This document shows positions 1 to 4,523 of a stretch of 5,191 nt of DNA, piece by piece. A model generated the notes under the pieces. It did not search any database. It saw only the letters and a program-made list of their open reading frames with translations, and was not told the origin of the DNA. The stretch comes from Candidatus Bipolaricaulota bacterium (lineage in GTDB: Bacteria; Bipolaricaulota; Bipolaricaulia; RBG-16-55-9), in the NCBI GenBank assembly GCA_018609825.1, contig JAHEOA010000078.1, positions 1-5,191 on the forward strand, given 5' to 3'. The translations under genes were made by a program, and so were the position numbers. Numbering within the stretch: the first letter of the stretch is position 1; every line of letters starts with the position of its first letter.

Positions 1-197
1 ACCACGGAAAGGTCAATGGCGTTCTCGACGTCAAAGATGAGAAAGTCGGTCTCTAACGCGTTCCCAGGGGTTTGGGTGGGCTCGACGGCAATGCTGGTCG
101 TAAAGCTGCCGGTCACGTCGGCCTGAGCCGAAAACGCGAAGCCGGCCATGAACGCAAATGCGAGCGCAAATGCGAGGATGCGTGTCTTGCTAGACAT
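1..197 (-). CDS. Exported protein A, N-terminal part (cut by left edge)
   Basis: The frame opens at ATG 197-195 and runs off the left edge after 65 complete codons. Residues 1-26 form a classic Sec signal peptide: a basic start (MSSKTR), a hydrophobic alanine/phenylalanine core, and an AQA cleavage motif followed by DVTGSF. The mature start is clearly paralogous to protein B: both begin DVTGSFT and share the pattern FD-[VI]-ENAI-[DN]-[LI]-[ST]-VV near residues 54-66. The start is fixed by AAAAAGGAGGT ending 7-8 nt before the ATG and by the identical opening codons (MSSK) in B. The product is therefore exported to the periplasm, outer membrane or outside. I do not recognise the family and assign no function. 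It is transcribed divergently from the Crp/Fnr-type gene at 590, which makes that regulator a candidate controller. Confidence 0.85.
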   Translation of the reverse strand, partial: MSSKTRILAFALAFAFMAGFAFSAQADVTGSFTTSIAVEPTQTPGNALETDFLIFDVENAIDLSV

Positions 198-294
198 TTA
201 GCGCGACCTCCTTTTTGTTTGGTTGCGTGGTTGGTGAACGTTGCGAATGTGTCGATGAAGCCTCTAGGGATGTGTCCTGGGTGACCACCTCCTT
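198..294 (-). promoter_or_regulatory. 5' leader of gene A with two Shine-Dalgarno sequences
   Basis: Reading the minus strand, the leader has AAGGAGGTGGTC (GGAGGTG at 292-286) and, 81 nt later, AAAAAGGAGGTCGCGCTAA (GGAGGTC at 211-205) followed at once by the ATG. The second is the working RBS. The first matches the complement of the 16S rRNA 3' tail over AAGGAGGTG but has no well-spaced start. A GTG overlapping it (288-286) opens a 32-codon frame that ends at TAG inside codons 2-3 of gene A. The leader of gene B has the same arrangement. Whether the upstream site is translated is unknown. Confidence 0.5.
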
Positions 295-309
295 CCCCTC
301 CAGGTTATG

Positions 310-470
310 CGAAACGCGAAGCCCATTAAACAGGTAGGTTTGAAGATTTACGCGATCACTCTGGAGGCCAGTTGGACTAATACTGCGAGCAGTTATTAAG
401 GAAACTGGATGAAGAGTTCGAGTTCGACTTTTGTTTTACCATAAATATCAGCTAGACTAGAAGCAAACGG
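310..470. promoter_or_regulatory. AT-rich divergent promoter region between A and R1
   Basis: This is the only clearly AT-rich stretch in the left half, lying between the divergent starts of exported gene A and the R1 regulator. On the minus strand TTTAAT (330-325) matches five of six bases of a sigma-70 -10 box, but no convincing -35 lies 17 nt upstream. On the plus strand, TTGGAC (372-377) and TATTAA (394-399) are weak. GAGTTCGAGTTCGAC (415-429) is a tandem 6-bp repeat. I see no clear FNR-type (TTGAT-N4-ATCAA) or CRP-type palindrome. No gene is supported between 198 and 589. Confidence 0.3.
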
Positions 471-479
471 CAAGACATC

Positions 480-546
480 TTCTGCAAGAAAGAAGGAGTA
501 TTTGCAGAACAAGCCTGGCTCAGCGGAGGCCACCGCCGGGCTGGGC
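480..546 (+). other. Two leader hairpins upstream of R1
   Basis: TTCTGCAA (480-487) pairs perfectly with TTGCAGAA (502-509) around a 14-nt purine-rich loop. A second stem pairs 513-526 with 533-546 around a 6-nt loop: 10 Watson-Crick pairs, three G-U pairs and one mismatch. The second hairpin ends about 28 nt before the R1 Shine-Dalgarno at 574. Neither is followed by a T-run, so neither looks like a terminator. Structured leaders are also present before R2. Confidence 0.4.
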
Positions 547-589
547 CGATGCCCGAAGCGCAAAAACGCAGCAGGGGAGGGGTCAACCT

Positions 590-1291
590 ATGCCGATGTC
601 CGACGAGCGGCGGGAGAACTGCCAAGCGTGCCTGGCGGAAATCTTCGAGGACCTCAGTGATGACGATCTGGAACGCCTCCAGAACGCCGCCCACATCATC
701 CAGCGACCCAAGGGCCACCTGATCTACGACGAGGGGGATTCCGCGGTCGAGGGCTACTGCATCTGTGCCGGCACCGTCGAGGTGTTCAAGCGGATCCAAC
801 AGGGCGGCGCGCTGGTTCTCGGCACCGCTCACGCCGGGGCCATCCTCGGCATGGAGGAGATCCTGGCCGAGCACGGGACGTATCACACCTCGGCCCGCGC
901 CCTGTTCGACGTCCAACTGGTCGGGCTGCCCCGCGAGGAGATCCTGGGCCTCGCCCAGTCGTCCTCGGACTTTGCGCGCCTCGTGGCCGAGTGGCTTTCC
1001 CGCGACCTGAGCCGTACGCGCGAGGAACTGACCTCGATCGTGGAGAAGCCGCTCTACGTCCGTCTGAAGGAGAAGCTGTACGAACTGGCCCGCGAGTACG
1101 GCACCCCGACCGACGGGTGGATGGAGATCGGCATGCCGCTCACCAACGACGAACTGGCGCAGATGATCGGGACCACGTCGGGCACGGTCTCCATGCTCCT
1201 GCACGACTTGAAGGAAGAAGGGGTCGTGACCCGGAAGGGACGCACCTTCTTCGTGCGGGACGCGCAACGCCAGCTCCAGCACGCGTCCTGA
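590..1291 (+). CDS. Crp/Fnr-family transcriptional regulator R1 with four cysteines
   Basis: This 233-residue protein has the usual Crp/Fnr length and layout: an N-terminal cyclic-nucleotide-binding-like beta-roll (about 20-118), a long dimer helix (about 126-152) and a winged helix-turn-helix (about 155-223). The DNA-binding part is seen in LTNDELAQMIGTTSGTVSML at 184-203 and the following wing. The phosphate-binding cassette is degenerate (GMEEIL at 87-92, HTSARAL at 99-105, without the RSA arginine of CRP), so cAMP binding is doubtful and the cassette looks more like FNR. All four cysteines are in the N-terminal part: C11 and C14 (CQAC) and C57 and C59 (CIC). This suggests, without proving, a redox or Fe-S sensing role. 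In the recognition helix the FNR contacts Glu and Arg are replaced by G198 and M202, while S201 is kept. The ATG at 590 follows GGGGAGGGG by 7 nt; an ATG at 596 is a less well-spaced alternative. It is divergent from A and convergent with B. Confidence 0.95.
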   Translation: MPMSDERRENCQACLAEIFEDLSDDDLERLQNAAHIIQRPKGHLIYDEGDSAVEGYCICAGTVEVFKRIQQGGALVLGTAHAGAILGMEEILAEHGTYHTSARALFDVQLVGLPREEILGLAQSSSDFARLVAEWLSRDLSRTREELTSIVEKPLYVRLKEKLYELAREYGTPTDGWMEIGMPLTNDELAQMIGTTSGTVSMLLHDLKEEGVVTRKGRTFFVRDAQRQLQHAS

Positions 1292-1393
1292 TCGCCCGTT
1301 CGCCCCGCTCAGTTTTTTCGGCCTAGCTGCCCGAATTGGCGGCATGGCAAGCCATCGCGCCCCCTTGATGCCCGAGCGACCCCATCGCATGGG

Positions 1394-1435
1394 AAAGCGC
1401 AGCGGGCCGGCTCCCTAGCGACCGGCCCGCTGCGC
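1394..1435 (-). terminator. Hairpin terminator downstream of exported gene B
   Basis: GCGCAGCGGGCCGG (1397-1410) and CCGGCCCGCTGCGC (1422-1435) form a perfect 14-bp stem with an 11-nt loop. On the minus strand the stem is followed by TTTCCC, a weak U-tract, so it best fits as the terminator of B about 160 nt after its stop. On the plus strand no T-run follows, though the stem is strong enough to stall or protect the 3' end of the R1 transcript too. A short hairpin, CCCAT-CGC-ATGGG (1381-1393), lies next to it. The T6 run at 1313-1318 just after R1 has no stem. Nothing else is recognisable between 1292 and 1393. Confidence 0.6.
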
Positions 1436-1469
1436 CTAGCAAGTTCAAGGTTCGGTCCCCGGAGGTCGC
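1394..1469. repeat. Conserved 76-nt intergenic element, copy 1
   Basis: This stretch matches 4422-4496 at all but four positions plus one single-base indel. It holds a 14-bp hairpin, then the constant words CTAGCAAGTTCAAGG and TCCCCGGAGGTCGC. Two of the four substitutions are partners in the hairpin (C1400:G1432 here, A4428:T4459 in the other copy), so pairing is maintained. Both copies sit in the same place, between the end of a plus-strand Crp/Fnr gene and the end of a minus-strand exported-protein gene. Conservation outside coding sequence points to a functional RNA or DNA element, or to a genome-wide extragenic palindrome family. Confidence 0.85.
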
Positions 1470-1485
1470 GCTAAGCATCCCGGGG
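1457..1485 (-). other. 3' stem-loop displaying an anti-Shine-Dalgarno loop (gene B 3' flank)
   Basis: CCCCGG (1457-1462) pairs with CCGGGG (1480-1485) around a 17-nt loop. In the minus-strand (gene B) transcript the loop and adjoining stem bases contain TTAGCGCGACCTCC. This is the exact reverse complement of GGAGGTCGCGCTAA, the RBS and spacer of gene A (211-198). The same CCCCGG/CCGGGG stem occurs in the 3' flank of gene C with a loop matched to gene B. Base-pairing is seen directly; any regulatory role is inference. Confidence 0.5.
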
Positions 1486-1526
1486 TCATGTCCGTCCTCA
1501 CGTCAACCACCTGCGTCGGTCGGTGG

Positions 1527-1561
1527 CAGAGGCGACCCTTGTGGTCGCCCCTCTGAGGGGC
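1527..1561 (-). other. Alternative hairpins just after the stop of gene B
   Basis: GGCGACC (1531-1537) pairs with GGTCGCC (1543-1549), extended by CAGA/TCTG across a 2-nt bulge. The overlapping near-palindrome GCCCCTC-T-GAGGGGC (1547-1561) uses the same bases, so the two folds exclude each other. They lie about 35-70 nt downstream of the gene B stop. There is no T-run on either strand, so a simple terminator is unlikely. Confidence 0.35.
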
Positions 1562-1594
1562 CATCCCAAGGATTACTCCTGCAGATCAGCCCAT

Positions 1595-2887
1595 TTAGAA
1601 ATTGATCGTAAAGCTCGTGGTGCTATCGTTGAAGCCGAACGCGCCGAAGCTCGCCTCGGTGCCGAGCTCGAACGCGCCCAGCGACGTGCTCACGCTGAAG
1701 TCGACCGTCTGGAACTCGGCCGTGCCGTCGGTGTTCGGGTCGGTGAACGTCGCCTCGATGCCGAAGTCGACGTTGCTGCGCGAGACGTCCAGCCCCACGA
1801 CCGCTTCGGCGACGCCGGTGCCCGGCTCGAAGTCCGTGTCGATGGTGAACGTGGCCGGGTTGGTGTCCGGGTTGAGCGTCGTCGACAGGTCCAGACTGAT
1901 GTTCGTGATCGTCCCGTCGGGGTCGAAGTCGATGGCGACCGTGCCCGGGCCCGTGCTGAACTGCAAGGTCAACGGGCCGAGCTCCAGGCTAAAGAGGTTG
2001 ACGAAGGTGAAGCTGGCCTCGAACGGCATGGGCATCGGCCCGGTGAACGTGAAGCTGTTGGTCATGTTGCACTGGGTCGTCTGCTCGCAGACGATGTTCG
2101 CGTTGGCCGTCACGCCCGAGGCGACGGGCACGCCGCTGATGTTGAGCTCCTCAAAGTCGAACAGCAGGTTGGGCTTGGTCTCGGTCTCGCTCTCGACGGC
2201 GCCCGTCACGCAGAGCGGGTTGACCTCGTAGGGCCAGCTGTGCTTCTTGATGACGTTCGGCGTCCGGCTGGCACAGATGCCGGTCTTGGCGCTGATCGTC
2301 ACGCCGCTCGTGGTCTGGCCGTTGAGGCTGAGCACGTCGCCGAAGCCGAACTGCTGGCTGCCCGTCTGATACGTGATCTGGCTCTGGGTCTCGGGCCAGT
2401 TGACGTCCTCGAACAGCGCCAGGTTCTCAAAGCTGACGCCGCCGAGCGAGATGCTCGTCTTGACCCGCTTCTTGACGAACAGCAGGTCGTCGGATACGGG
2501 CCACGGGTTGTTGTTGATGGCCTCACACGTCTCGTCGCTTCCGACGTTGAGCGCGCACGTCGCCTGGAAGCGGCCGAAGACGAACTGCCCGTTGACCTCG
2601 AGCGCGCCCAGCGTGGCGGCGTAGGTCAACGAGACGTCCTCGACGCCCGGAAGCCCGAAGTGGCTGTGCAGCGTCGTGGACAGCCCGCTGATCACGACCG
2701 TGATGTTGATGGCGTTCTCGATGTCGAACACGGCCGGCCCGATCTCGCTGGCCGTGGTCTGCGGCTCGACGAGGACGCCGGCGGTGAAGCTGCCGGTGAC
2801 GTCCGCTTGGGCCGTGCTGGCCCCCAAGACCGCGATCGCCAGAGCGATCGCGCCAATCAGAAACGTGGCTCTTGCCTTGCTAGACAT
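1595..2887 (-). CDS. Exported beta-rich protein B, full length, unknown function
   Basis: The 430-residue product has a signal peptide of 28 residues (MSSKAR start, hydrophobic core, AQA then DVTGSF). Its mature part is rich in alternating polar and hydrophobic segments typical of beta strands. It has six cysteines, at 111, 121, 205, 226, 267 and 273, likely disulfide candidates in an oxidising compartment. It ends TSFTINF with C-terminal Phe, as many outer-membrane beta-barrel proteins do, although a surface or periplasmic beta-sandwich is equally possible. A weak internal repeat links residues 90-107 (ATLGALEVNGQFVFGRF) with 400-419 (STSLGAFELG...FGAFGF). The start is set by AAGGAGGTCGCTCA directly before ATG 2887-2885; the frame stays open further upstream, but that stretch has no well-spaced RBS and does not resemble A. 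It is paralogous to A at the N-terminus and to C over residues 213-430. I do not recognise the family. Confidence 0.9.
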   Translation of the reverse strand: MSSKARATFLIGAIALAIAVLGASTAQADVTGSFTAGVLVEPQTTASEIGPAVFDIENAINITVVISGLSTTLHSHFGLPGVEDVSLTYAATLGALEVNGQFVFGRFQATCALNVGSDETCEAINNNPWPVSDDLLFVKKRVKTSISLGGVSFENLALFEDVNWPETQSQITYQTGSQQFGFGDVLSLNGQTTSGVTISAKTGICASRTPNVIKKHSWPYEVNPLCVTGAVESETETKPNLLFDFEELNISGVPVASGVTANANIVCEQTTQCNMTNSFTFTGPMPMPFEASFTFVNLFSLELGPLTLQFSTGPGTVAIDFDPDGTITNISLDLSTTLNPDTNPATFTIDTDFEPGTGVAEAVVGLDVSRSNVDFGIEATFTDPNTDGTAEFQTVDFSVSTSLGAFELGTEASFGAFGFNDSTTSFTINF

Positions 2888-2985
2888 TGAGCGACCTCCT
2901 TGTTCGGGTTGGGGCTGTTGGTTGAGCGACCACAGCGTGGCGTTGCGACGGACAGACGCATGCGATCGAGCGACATCACCTCCTT
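2888..2985 (-). promoter_or_regulatory. 5' leader of gene B with two Shine-Dalgarno sequences
   Basis: On the minus strand AAGGAGGTGATGTCGC (GGAGGTG at 2983-2977) lies 84 nt before the working RBS AAGGAGGTCGCTCA (GGAGGTC at 2899-2893). AAGGAGGTGAT is an 11-nt match to the usual complement of the 16S rRNA 3' end, stronger than the RBS actually used. An ATG at 2976-2974 is only 2 nt after GGAGG, too close for efficient use. It would open a 39-codon frame ending at 2857, overlapping the start of B by 31 nt. The proximal part (AACCAAC...CAAGGAGGTCGC) resembles the leader of A at nucleotide level. Confidence 0.5.
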
Positions 2986-2998
2986 GGGCCTCCGTCCG

Positions 2999-3036
2999 AG
3001 CTGCGGCCGGGCTTGGGCCCCCGCCGGTCCGCAGCT
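2999..3036 (-). other. GC-rich hairpin upstream of gene B leader
   Basis: AGCTGCGGCCGG (2999-3010) pairs with CCGG (3024-3027) and CCGCAGCT (3029-3036), giving a 12-bp stem with one bulged T and a 13-nt loop. It sits 16 nt upstream of the distal GGAGGTG of gene B. If the B transcript starts further upstream, the hairpin is a leader element; otherwise it is a DNA palindrome. There is no T-run after it on either strand. Confidence 0.4.
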
Positions 3037-3364
3037 GCCTTGTGCCAGCCACACTGTAGACCGGCACGCGAACGGACCGAACAATGACGGCGAATCTCTC
3101 GCTTGCTGATTGACGAATATTGAAGCTATGAAATGTATCGTTGGGGATTCGTGATCAGAGAACGGGTCGATCGTGGCGTCCGATGCCGACCGTTCGATGG
3201 GGTTGAATGCGGCCTTCAACGCCGCCCAATGCCCGTCGTCTGGACGCACTGCGTCGCCGTCTGCGGGCGAACGCCCGCCCTCAACGCCGAATCGGCCGTC
3301 GCTGAGCCCGAATCCTTCCCGACATCGAGCAAATTGAACACGTAAGCTGGCGTGACCTGAACGG
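3037..3364. other. Gene-free part of the B/R2 divergent spacer
   Basis: No gene is supported here. An AT-rich patch at about 3105-3145 contains TTGACG (3110-3115), a possible -35 for plus-strand transcription, with only weak -10 candidates (such as TGTATC at 3134-3139). TGTG-CCAGC-CACA (3041-3053) is palindromic but its spacing is too short for a Crp-type site. Small hairpins include GTTGAA/TTCAAC (3202-3220) and GCGGGC-GAAC-GCCCGC (3263-3278). Short open frames exist on both strands but lack a ribosome binding site. Confidence 0.4.
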
Positions 3365-3414
3365 ATTCATGGACGGGCTTTCACCGCGTTTTCACCGTCC
3401 GTGAATGGTTTTTT
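3365..3414 (+). terminator. Terminator-like hairpin with U6 run in the R2 leader region
   Basis: ATTCATGGACGG (3365-3376) pairs with CCGTCCGTGAAT (3395-3406) over 12 positions with one T-G wobble and an 18-nt loop. GG and then six T residues (3409-3414) follow. On the plus strand this has the form of an intrinsic terminator, yet no plus-strand gene lies upstream. It could attenuate transcription entering R2, or end a short leader RNA started near 3110-3150. The 18-nt loop is larger than usual for a terminator, which lowers confidence. Confidence 0.45.
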
Positions 3415-3418
3415 CACC
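3379..3418 (+). repeat. Three TTTTCACC repeats phased at 11 and 22 bp
   Basis: TTTCACCG (3379-3386), TTTTCACCG (3389-3397) and TTTTTTCACC (3409-3418) place the TCACC core at 3381, 3392 and 3414. The steps are 11 and 22 bp, one and two helical turns, so repeated protein binding on one face of the helix is possible. TTCAC-N5-GTGAA (3391-3405) makes an everted palindrome in the same stretch. They overlap the terminator-like hairpin, so the two explanations compete. Confidence 0.4.
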
Positions 3419-3441
3419 TACCCAATGGGACAAAGGGGAGT

Positions 3442-3535
3442 GCCTGCGCCAAAGGCAGGCGCCGGGTCAAGCTCGGACCGGACACGATGGGAAAATGGAC
3501 CGGCGCTTGCTCGCGCGACGCCGCCCGAGCAAGCG
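3442..3535 (+). other. Two hairpins in the R2 leader
   Basis: GCCTGC (3442-3447) pairs with GCAGGC (3455-3460) around a 7-nt loop. CGCTTGCTCG (3504-3513) pairs perfectly over 10 bp with CGAGCAAGCG (3526-3535) around a 12-nt loop. The second ends 27 nt before the R2 Shine-Dalgarno. If R2 started at the ATG at 3487 the second stem would be coding, but that start has no RBS. R1 also has leader hairpins just before its RBS. Confidence 0.4.
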
Positions 3536-3562
3536 GAGGGGGTCGGACAGACGACATTCACC

Positions 3563-3579
3563 GGGAGGTGACCGCCTTG
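3563..3579 (+). promoter_or_regulatory. RBS that sets a TTG start for R2
   Basis: GGGAGGTG (3563-3570) is followed after 6 nt by the TTG at 3577-3579. The in-frame ATG at 3487 has no purine-rich site in front of it and would add 30 residues without counterpart in R1. The GTG at 3568 lies inside the Shine-Dalgarno itself. With TTG, R2 aligns with R1 almost residue for residue (Y46, G49, G61, EVF at 64-66, G87, PREEIL at 114-119). Confidence 0.75.
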
Positions 3580-4290
3580 AATCGGAAACCGAACCTCTCC
3601 GAACTGGCTCACGACGGACTCTCCGGGCCGCTCGCGGTCCTGGGGGCCGACGACCTGCGCAACCTGGACGCCCGCGTCCGCGTCATCCACCGGGCGGCGG
3701 GCAACATCATCTACGAGGAGGGCGAGTCGGCGATCGCCTGCTTCTTCGTCGCCCAAGGCCGCCTCGAGGTCTTCCAGCATCTGGAGGACGGCGAGCAGCT
3801 GACGCTGCAGCTGGCCAAGCCGGGCGACCTCCTGGGCGTCGACGAGATCCTGACCAACTATCGGGTGCACCGCTCCTCGGCCCGCGTCTTGGAGGAGACG
3901 CTCCTCGTGGAGCTTCCGCGCGAGGAGATCCTGGAGCTGTTGCAGACCTCGCCGGCGTTCGCCTTCGAGGTCAGCCGCTGGCTGGCGAACCAGACGCTCG
4001 CCATGATCAAGAAGGTCGACTGGTTCTACGACAAGTCGGCGGCCGAGCGGCTCTCCGAGACGCTGGCGGAGCTGGCCGAGGCCCACGGCGTCTCGCTCAA
4101 CGGCAACGGAGCTGTTGAAATCCCGCTGCCCCTGTCGAACCGCGAGCTGGCCGGCTTGGTGGGGACGACGCCGCAGACGATCTCGACGCTCTTGGGCCCG
4201 CTCAAGAAACAATCCATCTTGAGGCGCCGCGGCGAGACGATCGTCATCGAGCATCCGGAGAAGCTGCGGCCGCGGCCCTCCAAGTCCTGA
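3577..4290 (+). CDS. Crp/Fnr-family transcriptional regulator R2 (paralogue of R1)
   Basis: With the TTG start the protein is 237 residues. It has a beta-roll sensor domain (about 20-118), a dimer helix (about 126-150) and a winged helix-turn-helix (about 155-225). The helix-turn-helix reads LSNRELAGLVGTTPQTISTL at 186-205. The sequence around HRSSARVLEE (98-107) and KSAAERL (153-159) resembles E. coli FNR more than CRP. Unlike R1 it has a single cysteine (C55) and no N-terminal CxxC, so an Fe-S cluster of the FNR kind is not expected; its signal is unknown. In the recognition helix the FNR Glu and Arg contacts are Q200 and T204, with S203 kept. It is divergent from B and faces C tail to tail, exactly as R1 lies relative to A and B. 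Local regulation of B and/or C is an inference from this layout. Confidence 0.93.
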   Translation: MNRKPNLSELAHDGLSGPLAVLGADDLRNLDARVRVIHRAAGNIIYEEGESAIACFFVAQGRLEVFQHLEDGEQLTLQLAKPGDLLGVDEILTNYRVHRSSARVLEETLLVELPREEILELLQTSPAFAFEVSRWLANQTLAMIKKVDWFYDKSAAERLSETLAELAEAHGVSLNGNGAVEIPLPLSNRELAGLVGTTPQTISTLLGPLKKQSILRRRGETIVIEHPEKLRPRPSKS

Positions 4291-4420
4291 GCCAACGAAG
4301 TCTCTCAAGAACCTGTCCACGGATGGATAGCGGGTTAACGGCTATGGCAGACGGGGTGGTCGTTCTATCCGCTAATTTGATACTGATCCGCTGACAGACT
4401 GGATCGCGGACGGAAATGAG

Positions 4421-4462
4421 AAAAGCGAAGCGGGCCGGCTCCCTAGGACCGGCCCGCTTCGC
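4421..4462 (-). terminator. Hairpin terminator downstream of exported gene C
   Basis: GCGAAGCGGGCCGG (4425-4438) and CCGGCCCGCTTCGC (4449-4462) form a perfect 14-bp stem with a 10-nt loop. On the minus strand it is followed by TTTTCTC, a modest U-tract, 62 nt after the stop of C. On the plus strand the next bases are CTAGCAAG, so it is not a canonical terminator for R2, though it may protect its 3' end. The 134 nt between the R2 stop and this hairpin hold no gene. Confidence 0.65.
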
Positions 4463-4496
4463 CTAGCAAGTTCAAGGTCCTGTCCCCGGAGGTCGC
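4422..4496. repeat. Conserved 76-nt intergenic element, copy 2
   Basis: This is the second copy of the element at 1394-1469: four substitutions and a one-base deletion in the hairpin loop. The substitutions include the compensatory A4428:T4459 pair in the stem. The constant words CTAGCAAGTTCAAGG and TCCCCGGAGGTCGC follow the hairpin in both. It occupies the equivalent position, between R2 and exported gene C. Confidence 0.85.
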
Positions 4497-4518
4497 TGGG
4501 ATCCGGGGCGTCTTGAAC
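4470..4518 (-). other. 3' stem-loop displaying an anti-Shine-Dalgarno loop (gene C 3' flank)
   Basis: GTTCAAG (4470-4476) pairs with CTTGAAC (4512-4518), and inside it CCCCGG (4484-4489) pairs with CCGGGG (4503-4508). On the minus strand the 13-nt apical loop reads ATCCCAGCGACCT. AGCGACCTCC, including two stem bases, is the reverse complement of GGAGGTCGCT, the RBS of gene B (2899-2890). The outer stem is absent in the copy at 1457-1485; the inner stem is shared. Confidence 0.5.
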
Positions 4519-4523
4519 GGGTT

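Noticed and set aside
1313..1318. T6 run after R1 as an intrinsic terminator
   Set aside because: No inverted repeat precedes it.
452..1390. Long open frame antisense to R1 (312 codons), and a similar one antisense to R2 (3418-4320)
   Set aside because: Both mirror real Crp/Fnr genes in a GC-rich sequence, lack ribosome binding sites and have arginine/leucine/glycine-biased low-complexity products.
1523..2890. 455-codon plus-strand frame opposite exported gene B
   Set aside because: It is a complementary-frame shadow: no RBS, composition dominated by Arg, Val, Asp and Ala, while the minus strand shows a signal peptide, RBS and paralogues.
3041..3053. TGTG-N5-CACA as a Crp-type operator
   Set aside because: The CRP consensus has eight bases between TGTG and CACA; five puts the half-sites on the wrong spacing.
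2888..3067. N-terminal extension of gene B to an upstream ATG at 3067
   Set aside because: It has no RBS, would hide the signal peptide 60 residues inside, and the ATG at 2887 has a strong RBS shared with gene A.
3133..3345. 70-codon plus-strand frame in the B/R2 spacer
   Set aside because: No convincing Shine-Dalgarno, no recognisable domain and no paralogue in the other spacer.
4325..4374. GGATAG/CTATCC and TAGCGG/CCGCTA inverted repeats after R2
   Set aside because: Arms of six bases separated by more than 30 nt are weak, overlapping and not repeated after R1.
4470..4518. GTTCAAG/CTTGAAC as an integron attC site
   Set aside because: The arms do not fit RYYYAAC/GTTRRRY and no integrase or cassette boundaries are present.
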